Source of the DNA: Streptosporangium sandarakinum
GTDB taxonomy: Bacteria > Actinomycetota > Actinomycetes > Streptosporangiales > Streptosporangiaceae
DNA: 64,000 nt
Reading direction: 5' to 3'
Assembly: GCF_013409935.1 (NCBI RefSeq)
Contig: NZ_JACCCO010000001.1
Span: 3,162,001 to 3,226,000 of the forward strand
Shown one piece after another: positions 1 to 8,701 of this stretch (position 1 is the first letter of the stretch; each line of letters begins with the position of its first letter). Under the pieces are notes generated by a model. It ran no database searches. It was not told the DNA's origin and saw only the letters and a program-made list of their open reading frames with translations. The position numbers and the translations under genes are program-made.

Positions 1-442
1 GCTCCGGCAGGCGTGCGCGAACCTGTCCGAGTCGGCCGCTCAGCTCAGGATGACGATCGAGATCGCGGCCCAGCGTCACTGGCGGGACATGGACGTCAGG
101 CTCGGCGCCGTCCAGGAGCACGCGACGGCCACGGGTCTGCACGCCGCGCAGGTGTCTCTGACGGCTCCCGAGGAGGTGGCGTCCGCCGCGCTGGCCCTGG
201 CCGAGTCGGCCGGCCGGAGCGCCGCCGCCGCGGTGAAGTCCATCGACCTGGCCTTCCAGGACGGCGTCTGCCTGGGCGGCCAGATGAGGAGTGCCCCGGA
301 CCTGCGCGACCTCGACGCCCGTCTCGCCGCCTTCCAGCTCGCCGCCAGGCGCGAGGTGACCGGCGGCCCGGAGGCGGGGAGCACGCCGGACCCCGGCACG
401 GGACGCCGCCGGGACGGGGAGGTGACGCGCCGCACGGAGTGA
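1..442 (+). CDS. C-terminal part of an unrecognised helical protein (5' end outside window)
   Basis: The frame is open from base 2 to the TGA ending at 442, without a ribosome site at the first internal ATG (base 50), so the true start lies upstream of the window. The visible ~146 residues are Ala/Glu/Arg-rich and predicted helical (for example a segment around LALAESAGRSAAAAVKSIDL), with a charged low-complexity tail. I see no catalytic motif, signal peptide or membrane segment, and do not recognise the family. It converges on the nSTAND-type gene that ends 38 bases further on. A link to the neighbouring RiPP genes is possible but unsupported. Confidence 0.55.
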   Translation, partial: LRQACANLSESAAQLRMTIEIAAQRHWRDMDVRLGAVQEHATATGLHAAQVSLTAPEEVASAALALAESAGRSAAAAVKSIDLAFQDGVCLGGQMRSAPDLRDLDARLAAFQLAARREVTGGPEAGSTPDPGTGRRRDGEVTRRTE

Positions 443-479
443 GGGCGGCACGGAGTGATCGCCGTGCGACTCCGCGTCG

Positions 480-2531
480 TCACCGCCCCGGATCGTCATG
501 GTACGGCTCACCCGGCTCCGAGGCCGCCAGCAGTCCCAGGGCGACCTCGCGCCGGTGGGGTGGCAGCGGCGCACCAGCGGCCGTCAGCGCCCGGCCCGCG
601 AGGTCGGCGGCGCCGACCCGGTCTCCCTCCGCCGCCCGTGCCCGCGCGCCGTACAGCAGTACGGAACCCTCGTGCGGCGCGTCGGCGAGCACGGCGGCCA
701 ACTCGCCGTCGGCGGCCCCGAAGTCGTGCAGCGTGGCCAGCGCGAAGGCGCGGGCCGCCCGGGTGACGGGCTCCGCGCGGTGCGGCACCCGGTCCAGATC
801 GCGTAGCGCCTCCTCGGCCTCGCCGAGGTCGGCGAGGATCTCCCCGCGCACGCGCAGGGCGTCCGGCGTGTTCCCGTCGACGGCCAGCACCCCGTTGAGC
901 ACCGCCACGGCCGCCCGTGGGCGACCCAGCTCCCCGAGCGCCCACCCGAGCTGGGTCTGCACCGTCAGGTCGTTGGGCACCCGCTCGACGGCCGCACGCA
1001 GCAGGGTGAGGGCGAGCGCCCCGTCCCCCTGCCGTAGGTGTAGCCGACCGGCCGCCGCCAGCAGCCGCCCCACCGCGGAGGTGTCTCCCAGGGCCTCGAA
1101 CATGGTCGTGGCCGTGTCGTAGGACCGGACGGCCTCCTCCAGGTCGCCCTCCTCGCAGGCGATGTTGCCGAGCAGGGACCACGCCTCGGCGCGCGGGCGC
1201 AGATCGTCGTCACCGGCTTCCAGGATCCTCCGGACGTGCCCGCGCGCGAGCGCGGCCTCCCCCTCGGCGAGGGCTTGGACCGCGGCGTGCAGCAGCGCCG
1301 CGGAGGACGTCGGCGCCGGAGGAACCGCCGGAACCGGGCCGCCGACGACGAGCCCGCGGACGACCGCGGCGAGACGGTCGTCGTACAGCGCGTACTCCCG
1401 CGAGCCGGACGCCCCTCCCTCGGACCGGAGGAGGTGGAGGGCGGCCAGTGCCCGCAGCACGGAACCGGGCACGCCGGCTGCCTCCGCCTCCCGTTCGCCG
1501 ACCCGCGCGCGTCCGGGGAAGCCTGCGGTGAGTGTCCGTCCCAGCCAGTTGAGCAGCCGTTCGGGGTACAGGTCATGGTCGGTGGCGATCCCGGAGACGA
1601 CGCGCCGCCAGGTGTCGCCGAGGAACCGCTCGGCGCCGCCCTCCCGGCGCAGGTGTGGTCCGGTGACGACGTCGGCGCCGGAGAACGTCTCCCACAGCGA
1701 GGAACACGCCGTCTGGACCAGCGCCGGGTGCACCGTGTCGGTCGGAGAGGCGACCGGTCTTCCCATGTCGTCGAGGAGCGTCACCGAGCGGAGGTCGTCG
1801 ACCAGTTCCTCCGCCGCGCCGGGCGCGAAGGGACGGCCCCGGGTCTCCGAGGGGCCGCGGACCGCCCGCGTCGCCGCGTCGCGATCCAAGGGCGCCAGGA
1901 CGACCTTCGAGCCCGCGGCCGTCCCGAACCGGGCACGGTAGGGCTCGAAGAGATCGGTGAACTCCTCTCGGCCCGCGAGCAGCAGGTGCAGTCCCGGATG
2001 GTCGTCCAGGGCGGCGGCGAGTTCGTCGACGAACGCGCCGACGTGCCGTCGGCGGTCCTCGCGGTCGTCGAACAGCTCCTCCATCTGGTCGATGGCGGCC
2101 ATCAGCGGGCCGGAGGCGGCGGAGCGGCCGGCGATCGCCTCGTATCTGCGCAGGTGCCCGGAGATCGTCATCGCGGCCAGCCGGGCCGGTGACTCGTGGG
2201 GGGACCAGGAGGCCAGCAGCGCGAGGACGTAGGGGTTGTGCTCGGGCATTGCCGCGACGGGGAAGGAGGAGGCGTACGTCAGGCGGCCGACGGGAAGGAT
2301 CCGCAGTCGCTCCGACGCCAGCAGCGGACAGACGCCGGCGTTCAGCAGCGAGGTCTTGCCGACCCCCGGCCCCCCCGTGAGAACGGTCAGCCGGTCGGCC
2401 TTCCAGAGTCTGGCGACCTGCCGGGACTCCCGTTCCCGCCCGAAGAACAGGCGGCTCTCCTCGGTGCGGAACGCGCGCAGGCCGATGTAGGGACCGTGGT
2501 CCACGGTATTGATCAGAGTCTCAACGGTCAC
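480..2531 (-). CDS. nSTAND-type ATPase with C-terminal TPR repeats
   Basis: 683 residues from a GTG start. The N-terminus has the nSTAND1 signature (GPYIGLRAF...RLFFGRERE, residues ~13-36), then a Walker A loop GGPGVGKTSLLN (~53-64) and a Walker B-like stretch AAIDQMEELFDD (~145-156), giving a STAND-class NTPase module of about 400 residues. The C-terminal ~250 residues are helical Ala/Leu-rich repeats with TPR spacing (for example GNIACEEGDLEEAVRSYDTA). STAND proteins act as ligand-triggered switches: the TPR part would bind a partner and the NTPase would oligomerise. It follows the precursor gene on the same strand after 277 bp and may belong to the RiPP locus. The usual TIR-like FxsC is not visible here, so this ATPase may fill that slot; this is inference. 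Cytoplasmic. Confidence 0.8.
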   Translation of the reverse strand: MTVETLINTVDHGPYIGLRAFRTEESRLFFGRERESRQVARLWKADRLTVLTGGPGVGKTSLLNAGVCPLLASERLRILPVGRLTYASSFPVAAMPEHNPYVLALLASWSPHESPARLAAMTISGHLRRYEAIAGRSAASGPLMAAIDQMEELFDDREDRRRHVGAFVDELAAALDDHPGLHLLLAGREEFTDLFEPYRARFGTAAGSKVVLAPLDRDAATRAVRGPSETRGRPFAPGAAEELVDDLRSVTLLDDMGRPVASPTDTVHPALVQTACSSLWETFSGADVVTGPHLRREGGAERFLGDTWRRVVSGIATDHDLYPERLLNWLGRTLTAGFPGRARVGEREAEAAGVPGSVLRALAALHLLRSEGGASGSREYALYDDRLAAVVRGLVVGGPVPAVPPAPTSSAALLHAAVQALAEGEAALARGHVRRILEAGDDDLRPRAEAWSLLGNIACEEGDLEEAVRSYDTATTMFEALGDTSAVGRLLAAAGRLHLRQGDGALALTLLRAAVERVPNDLTVQTQLGWALGELGRPRAAVAVLNGVLAVDGNTPDALRVRGEILADLGEAEEALRDLDRVPHRAEPVTRAARAFALATLHDFGAADGELAAVLADAPHEGSVLLYGARARAAEGDRVGAADLAGRALTAAGAPLPPHRREVALGLLAASEPGEPYHDDPGR

Positions 2532-2808
2532 ATCGATCCCATCCGGTGCAATACAACCACTCGTCGACCGAATCCTGCGTCACTGCCGAAATAGTGGGGC
2601 GGTGGCCTGAGTGACCAAATGGAATGTGTGCACGAGTTTTACGCATCCTTGCTGCCGCCTCATCCGCGCACGCCCATCGGGGGCGCGGATTCCGCCGTTT
2701 CGCGGACGGACGACGGCACGCCGACTCGGCCGACCGCGGAACGGGCATCGACCGCACCCTCATCACCCACTTGTCATCGACGGGATCTCGTCCGCGGCGC
2801 GCGGGGCG

Positions 2809-2979
2809 TCACACGGACGACTGATGACCCGCGACCGGATCGGCGTCCCGTTCCTCGATCTCCATGAGCCTGCGAAGCGCGTGCGCCAAGGCGGTCTCGT
2901 CGAGCCTGTCGAGATCTCTCAGGGAAAGCCCTGAGACGTCGATGAGGCCACTGTCCCGCGTGGCGGCGTCATCCCACAT
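2809..2979 (-). CDS. fxsA: FxSxx-COOH-class RiPP precursor peptide with His in place of Phe (fxsA-like)
   Basis: 56 residues from ATG 2979, which has GGGAG five bases upstream; an in-frame GTG at 2994 (61 residues) is the alternative. The leader GLIDVSGLSLRDLDRLDETALAHALRRL matches in type the conserved FxsA leader (GLIDV-GLSL-DL-LDE-ALA-ALRR). The C-terminus is ..DPVAGHQSSV. The family is defined by a terminal Phe-x-Ser-x-x motif, in which FxsB-type enzymes join the aromatic ring to the Ser beta carbon. Here the aromatic position is His (codon CAT, 2824-2826). TTT or TTC would need at least two base changes, so one sequencing error does not explain it. It lies divergent from the fxsT-type gene and upstream of the nSTAND gene. 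Class assignment is strong; the product is unknown. Confidence 0.85.
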   Translation of the reverse strand: MWDDAATRDSGLIDVSGLSLRDLDRLDETALAHALRRLMEIEERDADPVAGHQSSV

Positions 2980-3187
2980 AGGCGCTCCCGTCACCTTCGT
3001 TCCCGGTGCTCCGCCCCTCTATCTTCGCACGCCGTCCGACCATGGTCACGCGCCCGTTTGTGCATGTCCGAATTCAACCGAATGTCACGGATAAATTCAC
3101 TTATAACGATTAATCATGTCATTCCGGACAACAGGAACGGCATCCTCGATATTCCCCCACAGCAGACACCGATGAAACGTCCGCCTC

Positions 3188-3226
3188 TTCGACGATCGGG
3201 GGGTGGCGCGCTTAGGATGGTCATTG
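3188..3226 (+). promoter_or_regulatory. Putative promoter giving a leaderless fxsT mRNA
   Basis: The hexamer TAGGAT at 3213-3218 fits the actinobacterial TAnnnT -10 element and ends 8 bases before GTG 3226. A weak -35 candidate TTCGAC lies at 3188-3193 with a long 19-base spacer. The AGGA within the same stretch could instead act as a ribosome site. The upstream 200 bp are clearly AT-richer than the surrounding genes, as expected for the divergent fxsA/fxsT control region. Confidence 0.4.
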
Positions 3227-5763
3227 TGAAGGCTGAACACGGGCGTATTCCACACGTTTGGGGCAAAGTACCCCAGCGCAACATGAACTTCACGGGAAGG
3301 GAAGACCTTCTCTCCCGTCTGCGCGAAGGCATCACGATGGACGTCACCGCCGTTCTGCCTCACGCGCTGCACGGCATCGGCGGCGTCGGGAAGACCCAGC
3401 TCGCCGTCGAGTACGCCTACCGCTACCAGGGCGACTACGAGCTCGTCTGGTGGATCTCCGCCGACCAGCCCCTCCTCGTGCGCTCGTCGCTCGCCGCCCT
3501 GGCGCCCCACCTCAAGCTGCCCTCGGCGGCGGTGACCGGTATCGAGGACGCCGCCGCCGCCGTCCTCGACGCGCTGCGCCGGGGCGAGCCCTACTCCCGG
3601 TGGCTGCTCATCTTCGACAACGCCGACCAGCCCGAGGACATCAACGAGATCATCCCCCGAGGCCCCGGGCACGTGCTGATCACCTCGCGCAACCACCGGT
3701 GGGAAGGGGTCGTCGACACGCTCGCCGTCGACGTCTTCGATCGGGCGGAGAGCGTGGAGTTCCTCAGCCGCCGCGTGCCCAAGGCCATCAGCACCGTCGA
3801 CGCGGGCCGCCTGGCCGACGAGCTGGGCGACCTGCCTCTGGCGTTGGAGCAGGCCGGCGCCCTGCAGGCCGAGACGGGGATGTCCGTCGACGAGTACCTC
3901 CGGCTGCTCACCGAGAAGACCAGCCAGCTACTGGCCGAGAGCAAGCCCTCGGAGTACCCCCTGTCGATGACCGCGGCGTGGTCGCTGTCGGTGGAGCGGC
4001 TGAAAGAGCAGCTCCCCGAGGCGGTCGAGCTGCTGCGCTGCTGCGCGTTCTTCGGCGCCGAGCCCATCCCCCGCGACGTGTTCCGGCCGCTGTCCGGCGA
4101 CACGGCCGACGTGGACGACCCGCAGGCCGCCGGCGCACTGCGCCGCATCCTCGGCAACCCCATCCTGCTCAGCAGGGCCATCCGGGAACTCGGCCGGTTC
4201 GCCCTGGCCCGCATCGACTCCCCCAGCCGGACCATCCAGGTGCACCGGCTGATCCAGGCGCTGATCCGCGACGAGCTGACCGCCCGGGAGCAGGCCCGCT
4301 ACCGCGGCGAGGTCCACCTCCTGCTCGCCGCCGGTGCCCCGCTCGACCCCGACGACACGGCCAACTGGCCGCGATACGCCGACCTCCTCGCCCACGTGAC
4401 GCCCGCGCTGGTGCCGGAGAGCAGGAACCCGACCGTCCGGCGGATGGCACTCGACCTCCTCCGCTACCTGTTCGTCTCCGGCGGCTACCAGTCGGCGCGT
4501 GCCTTCGCGCAGCAGTTCCTGCAGCGCTGGCGGGCCGATTCGGGTTCCGACCACCCCGACGTGCTGTCCGCGCAGCGGCACCTGGGCGACGTCCTGCGCG
4601 AGCTGGGCGAGTACCGCGAGGCGTACGACCTCAACAGCAGGACGCTGGAGCAGATGACGCGGGTCCTGGGCCCGGACCACCCGCAGACGCTGGTGGTCAC
4701 CAACATCCACGCCGCCGACCTGCGCGCCCGCGGCGACTTCGCCGCGGCCCTGGAGGTCGACGAGGAGGCCCGGCGGCGGCACGAGGCGGTGCTCGGCCCG
4801 GTCCACCCCTGGACGCTCAACATGATGAACAACCTCGCGGTCGACCACGGCCTGATCAGCCGGTACCAGCGGGCCCGCGAGCTGCACGAGGACACTTACC
4901 TCCTCCAGCAGCAGAACGTCGGCGTCAACGGCGTCAGCAGGACCGACGTGCTCTCCTCCTGGAACGGCCTGTCCCGGGTGGTGCGGCTGTGCGGCGACTA
5001 CCCCGAGGCCCGCGACCTCGGTGAGGACGCCCACGCCTACGGTGTGCAGGAGCTCGGTGCCGAGCATCCCTGGACACTCCGCACCGCCAAGGACCTGTCC
5101 ATCGCGCTGCGGCGGACCGGCCGGATCCCGGAGGCCATCGAGCTGGCCCGGGACATTCTCTCCCGCTACGAGCGGATCTTCGGCAAGGACCACCCGGACA
5201 CCCTCGCCGCCGCGATGAGCCTGGCCAACGCGCTGCGCAGCAACGGCGACATCGACGACGCCTTCCACCTCGCCGAGGACACCCTCGACCGCTACCCCGC
5301 CGTCTACGGCGCGGACCATCCCTACCACCACGGCTGCGCCGGCAACCTGGCCGTACTGCGCCGGGTGCGGGGCGACGTGATCGGCGCCCGCGACCTCGAC
5401 CGGGCCTCACTCGCCGCCCTGGACGCCCGGCTCTCGCGTGACCATCACTACAGCCTCACCGTCGCGACCAACCTCGCCACCGACCTGGTCATGCTGGGGG
5501 AGCTGGACGAGGCCATCCCGCTGCGGCGCGACACCCTGGAGCGGCTGCGGACCATCCTCGGCCGCGAGCACCCCGTCGCACTGGCCGGCGCGGCGAACCT
5601 CGTCGCCGACCTGTACCGGGCGGGCGCCGAGGGGGAGGCGAAGAGCCTCTCGGAGGAGACCCTGGACGCCTACGCCCGGACCCTCGGACCCGACCATCCG
5701 GACACCAGGGTCGCCCTGGAAGGCAGGCACCTCGACCTCGACTTCGACCCCCCGCCGATCTGA
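3226..5763 (+). CDS. fxsT: FxSxx-COOH system NB-ARC/tetratricopeptide repeat protein (fxsT-like)
   Basis: 845 residues. It begins with the characteristic IPHVWGKVPQRNMNFTGRE motif of this family, then a Walker A HGIGGVGKTQLA (Lys ~56), Walker B WLLIFDNAD (~127-135), and an NB-ARC/winged-helix part to ~residue 400. The C-terminal half carries nine kinesin-light-chain-like TPRs marked by G-x-x-HP-x-TL (for example LGPDHPQTL, LGPVHPWTL, FGKDHPDTL). Such proteins are regularly encoded beside fxsA and fxsB and are thought to be STAND-type sensors or scaffolds; their precise role is not known to me. GTG 3226 is chosen because the family's conserved N-terminus begins a few residues later. ATG 3217 is possible. 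Upstream in-frame codons back to 3058 are AT-rich and look non-coding. Divergent from the precursor gene. Confidence 0.88.
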   Translation: MKAEHGRIPHVWGKVPQRNMNFTGREDLLSRLREGITMDVTAVLPHALHGIGGVGKTQLAVEYAYRYQGDYELVWWISADQPLLVRSSLAALAPHLKLPSAAVTGIEDAAAAVLDALRRGEPYSRWLLIFDNADQPEDINEIIPRGPGHVLITSRNHRWEGVVDTLAVDVFDRAESVEFLSRRVPKAISTVDAGRLADELGDLPLALEQAGALQAETGMSVDEYLRLLTEKTSQLLAESKPSEYPLSMTAAWSLSVERLKEQLPEAVELLRCCAFFGAEPIPRDVFRPLSGDTADVDDPQAAGALRRILGNPILLSRAIRELGRFALARIDSPSRTIQVHRLIQALIRDELTAREQARYRGEVHLLLAAGAPLDPDDTANWPRYADLLAHVTPALVPESRNPTVRRMALDLLRYLFVSGGYQSARAFAQQFLQRWRADSGSDHPDVLSAQRHLGDVLRELGEYREAYDLNSRTLEQMTRVLGPDHPQTLVVTNIHAADLRARGDFAAALEVDEEARRRHEAVLGPVHPWTLNMMNNLAVDHGLISRYQRARELHEDTYLLQQQNVGVNGVSRTDVLSSWNGLSRVVRLCGDYPEARDLGEDAHAYGVQELGAEHPWTLRTAKDLSIALRRTGRIPEAIELARDILSRYERIFGKDHPDTLAAAMSLANALRSNGDIDDAFHLAEDTLDRYPAVYGADHPYHHGCAGNLAVLRRVRGDVIGARDLDRASLAALDARLSRDHHYSLTVATNLATDLVMLGELDEAIPLRRDTLERLRTILGREHPVALAGAANLVADLYRAGAEGEAKSLSEETLDAYARTLGPDHPDTRVALEGRHLDLDFDPPPI

Positions 5764-5779
5764 TCCGGACCCGCCGGAT

Positions 5780-5815
5780 CCGGCCCGGTCCGCCCTGACG
5801 GGCGGGCCGGGCCGG
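5780..5815. terminator. Bidirectional terminator hairpin between convergent fxsT and hydroxylase genes
   Basis: Two 16-base arms (5780-5795 and 5800-5815) pair fully with one G-U and a TGAC loop. The hairpin starts 17 bases after the fxsT stop and lies 85 bases beyond the end of the hydroxylase gene on the other strand. It has no U-tract, which is usual for actinobacterial I-shaped terminators. Confidence 0.8.
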
Positions 5816-5900
5816 TCGTGTGTGCCGGGTGGTGGCCGCGCGGGCGGACAACCGTGCGGACGACCGGGGCGCGCCGTGCGGGCGGTTCGTGCCGGGCCGG

Positions 5901-7259
5901 TCAGGGCGAGCCGTTGCGCAGGCGCCAGTGCCGTCGGTGCCGCTCGGCGGCGCGGCGGGCGAGCCCGAGCGCCGGGTCCGGCACCGGCTCCCCACGCCAG
6001 CCGGCCAGCGTCCGGTTCATCGAGGAGACGAACGCCGTCCCCTCGGGGGTCAGCGCCCCGCTCGCCGTGAGCGTCCGCACGACCTCGGCCGCGGCGTCCC
6101 GCCAGCGGACGAACTCGGCGTTCGCCCTGATCGCCGCGTTCCCGTGTTCGTGAAGGCGCTGCCTGCGCCAGAACCCGGCCACCCCCAGGTGTGCGTAGAC
6201 CCCCTGCAGCAGACCGCTCACCGGCCGGGGGTCGTCGCGCCACGGCGCGTAGTACCGCGCCCCGGTGTCCGGCAGGGTCAGCGGGACCAGGTCGAGCAAC
6301 GCCGTGAGCTTGGCGTGCTGCACCTCGTGGGCCAGCGTCACGGCCAGCACCCGGTCGTCCTCCGGAGCGGAGAGCGCCACGCAACCGAACGTCTCCCGGG
6401 ACGACACGCTCACCTGCCCGGCCGTCGGCGGAGCCAGCGGTGCCAGCACCCTGACGATCTCGCCGATCTCCGCGGCGACGGTCCAGTGGTGCTTGACGAG
6501 CAGCTGCCACGCTCCGTCGAGGAGTACCTGCCACCTCGCGGCCTCGGCTGCCGTCAGTCGGCCGGCCGCGGTCGTCGCCGCGGGCAGGCAGTGCGCGTCC
6601 ACGTCGTCGAGGAGCAGCTCGATCCCGCTTCCTCCCGCCTCGGCCGACAGCCTGCGCACGCCGTGCCAGCCCGGGGCCTCGGCCCGGTGGTCCGGCGGCA
6701 CCCGGACGCGGTCGTCACCGGCCACGATCTCCGCCCCGCCGCGCGGCGCGACCCGCACGACCGCGCGGTCACCGCCCCCGCCGGAGGCCAGGACGGCGCG
6801 GCCGAGAGTGGGCAGCGCGACGACCCCCTCATGGACGGGCACCTCGACGACGGCCGCGACACCCGCCCTGATCGCCGTCGCGGCGGCGACGGCCGCGAGG
6901 TCCGCGGGGACAGCCGGAACGGCCGGGCCCGGCCGCGTGGGCCCGCCGTCCGGAGCCGCCGCCCCACCGTGCAGGGCGCGCAGCGTACGGCGGGCCCACG
7001 CGCCCGTGCCCGGATGCCGGATCACCGCTTCGGCCTCCGCAGGCGCGTGGGCCTGCACGTCCGCGAGCAGGTCGTAGGCCCGGCGGGTTCGGGCGGCCTG
7101 GGGATGGCGGGTCCCGGCCGCGGCGTCCACGACCCCGCGGATCAGCAGGATGTGCCTGCTGTGCTGGGCTGCGGCCAGGTCACGGACCGCGGCACCGCCG
7201 CCTCCCGCCGCGAGAGCCCGGAAGACGGCCTCGCTCAGGCGGTGCGCGCCGAGGTTCAT
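5901..7259 (-). CDS. HExxH-type alpha-ketoglutarate-dependent peptide beta-hydroxylase
   Basis: 452 residues, ATG start overlapping the fxsB stop (ATGA), so translation is coupled to the maturase. The HEVQH motif at residues 311-315, followed by a conserved-looking block TGARYYAPWRDDPRP (~332-346) and GLLQGVYAHLGVAGFW, matches the aKG-HExxH peptide hydroxylase family that accompanies FxsB-type radical SAM enzymes. Members studied as fusions with radical SAM domains use Fe(II) and 2-oxoglutarate to hydroxylate a beta carbon of the cross-linked peptide. The HExxH supplies metal ligands and the enzyme is not a protease. The N-terminal ~300 residues are Ala-rich and probably contain the peptide-binding part. 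Cytoplasmic. Family call is firm; the residue hydroxylated in this HQS core is inference. Confidence 0.85.
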   Translation of the reverse strand: MNLGAHRLSEAVFRALAAGGGGAAVRDLAAAQHSRHILLIRGVVDAAAGTRHPQAARTRRAYDLLADVQAHAPAEAEAVIRHPGTGAWARRTLRALHGGAAAPDGGPTRPGPAVPAVPADLAAVAAATAIRAGVAAVVEVPVHEGVVALPTLGRAVLASGGGGDRAVVRVAPRGGAEIVAGDDRVRVPPDHRAEAPGWHGVRRLSAEAGGSGIELLLDDVDAHCLPAATTAAGRLTAAEAARWQVLLDGAWQLLVKHHWTVAAEIGEIVRVLAPLAPPTAGQVSVSSRETFGCVALSAPEDDRVLAVTLAHEVQHAKLTALLDLVPLTLPDTGARYYAPWRDDPRPVSGLLQGVYAHLGVAGFWRRQRLHEHGNAAIRANAEFVRWRDAAAEVVRTLTASGALTPEGTAFVSSMNRTLAGWRGEPVPDPALGLARRAAERHRRHWRLRNGSP

Positions 7260-8494
7260 GGGCGGCCCAGCCGTACGGCCAGGTCCGCCTCAACGGTCCG
7301 CTTCACATGGGTGACCAGGCGGAACAGGTCCGGACAGTAGACCGACGGATTGGCGAAACCGGTGCCCGAGCGGTAGCGGTGCGCGTACAGCCCCGCCCCG
7401 CACACCCGGTGCACCGGGCATGCCCGGCACGTCGCCGACAGTGCCCCGGCCCCGAGTTGCCTGGCCACCACCGCCGGCAGCGACAGCACCGCGTCGAAGG
7501 GGTCGCGGTCCACGTGCAGGCCGGTGTGCGGAGCTCCGTGGTAGGCGGACTTCAGCACGTCGGACTGCTCGATGCTTCCGTCGGTCTCGACGACCAGCAC
7601 GCCCACCGGTGAGAGCCCGATCGCCTCGCTGGTGGAGGCCCCGCCGAAGAGGAGGTGGAGGATCTCACCGAACAGGCGCACCCGCGTCCTCTGCCGGGGC
7701 TCCCGGTACCACCGGTCGAAGACCGCGACGAGCCAGTCCCCGTACGGTGTGGCGGAGCGGTCCGGGCCGCGGCCGGGCGGCGGGGCGTCCCAGTTTCCGT
7801 GGGGAAGTAATAGGTCGACGACCGGCGGCCGGAACTCCGTCAGCGCCTCGTAGGTGTCCAGTGGGTCGTTGCGCAGGTCGACGGCGCACAGCAGGCCGAC
7901 GAACAGGTGCCGGTGACGGGGGCTCGTCAGCCGTTCGAGGGCGGCCCGCACGGACGCGTGGCTGCCGCCGCCGTCCGCGCGGCGGCGGTGCCGGTCGTGC
8001 GCCTCTGCCGTGCCGTCCAGGCTGACCCCCACCCGGACGCCGAGCTCGTCGAACAGGCGGAGGTAGTCCTCGGTGAGGCGGACCGCGTTGGTCTGGACGA
8101 CCACGTCCGTCCGCGCGGTCGGGCCGACCTCTGCGCGCAGGGCGTCCACCAGGCGGCGGATCGTCGCGGGCCCGGCGAGCAGGGGCTCACCGCCGTGCAG
8201 CACGACACGGACCGCGGTCAGACCGTGGGACCGTACGTGCTCGGCGACGCGGGCGGCGACCCGGTCGGCGATCCGCGGGGACATCCGGACGGGGCGGGAA
8301 CGCCACGTCTGGTCCGCCATTTCGTAGACGTAGCAGTAATCGCACGCGAGGTCGCACCGGCTGTGGACTTTGACGATGAACTCCCGGAAGGGGGTGGGAC
8401 GCCAGCCCGCCGCGGTCAGGGCCGGAACGTCCAGTGTCGCGGGCCATTCCTTCCCGCCCTCCGCGAGGAAGGGCCGCTGGGCACGTATGGCCAC
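7256..8494 (-). CDS. fxsB: FxsB-type radical SAM/SPASM cyclophane-forming maturase
   Basis: 412 residues from GTG 8494 (AGAGG about ten bases upstream). Upstream in-frame codons to 8575 are Gly/Arg/Ser-rich and look non-coding. The radical SAM cluster CDLACDYC (Cys47, Cys51, Cys54) follows FREFIVKVHSR, typical of FxsB. HGGEPLL and later radical SAM motifs are present. The C-terminal SPASM region holds CRACPVHRVCGAG and a further Cys in SVYCPDL, ligands for auxiliary [4Fe-4S] clusters. The family installs three-residue cyclophanes by joining an aromatic ring to the beta carbon of the residue two places on (FxS). Here its only visible substrate has HxS. Its stop codon overlaps the start of the hydroxylase. 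The precursor gene lies 4.3 kb away on the same strand, separated by the opposed fxsT gene. Confidence 0.9.
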   Translation of the reverse strand: MAIRAQRPFLAEGGKEWPATLDVPALTAAGWRPTPFREFIVKVHSRCDLACDYCYVYEMADQTWRSRPVRMSPRIADRVAARVAEHVRSHGLTAVRVVLHGGEPLLAGPATIRRLVDALRAEVGPTARTDVVVQTNAVRLTEDYLRLFDELGVRVGVSLDGTAEAHDRHRRRADGGGSHASVRAALERLTSPRHRHLFVGLLCAVDLRNDPLDTYEALTEFRPPVVDLLLPHGNWDAPPPGRGPDRSATPYGDWLVAVFDRWYREPRQRTRVRLFGEILHLLFGGASTSEAIGLSPVGVLVVETDGSIEQSDVLKSAYHGAPHTGLHVDRDPFDAVLSLPAVVARQLGAGALSATCRACPVHRVCGAGLYAHRYRSGTGFANPSVYCPDLFRLVTHVKRTVEADLAVRLGRP

Positions 8495-8701
8495 GCGCGA
8501 TCCGCCTCTCGTCCGTGCTCCGTCCGAGCGGCCGGGTTCGCCGCCGTCCTGTCCGTTCTGTTTCGAGGATCGCAAAACTCAGAGTCAGACACAATACGCG
8601 AAAATTCATCAAAACCCGACGGTCTTCCCTTTCCGTAAAGGTTACCTCTTTCCCGCCGCGCTTCCCGCGGACCACGGAAACCATGGGAAAGGAGAATCGG
8701 A
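8495..8701. other. AT-rich spacer upstream of fxsB
   Basis: No gene on either strand. The stretch 8576-8700 is much lower in GC than its surroundings and probably holds the minus-strand fxsB promoter. I could not fix convincing -35/-10 elements. Confidence 0.4.

Noticed and set aside
3058-3216. N-terminal extension of the fxsT-type protein
   Set aside because: AT-rich, TTG-started, without family similarity; it lies in the divergent promoter region.
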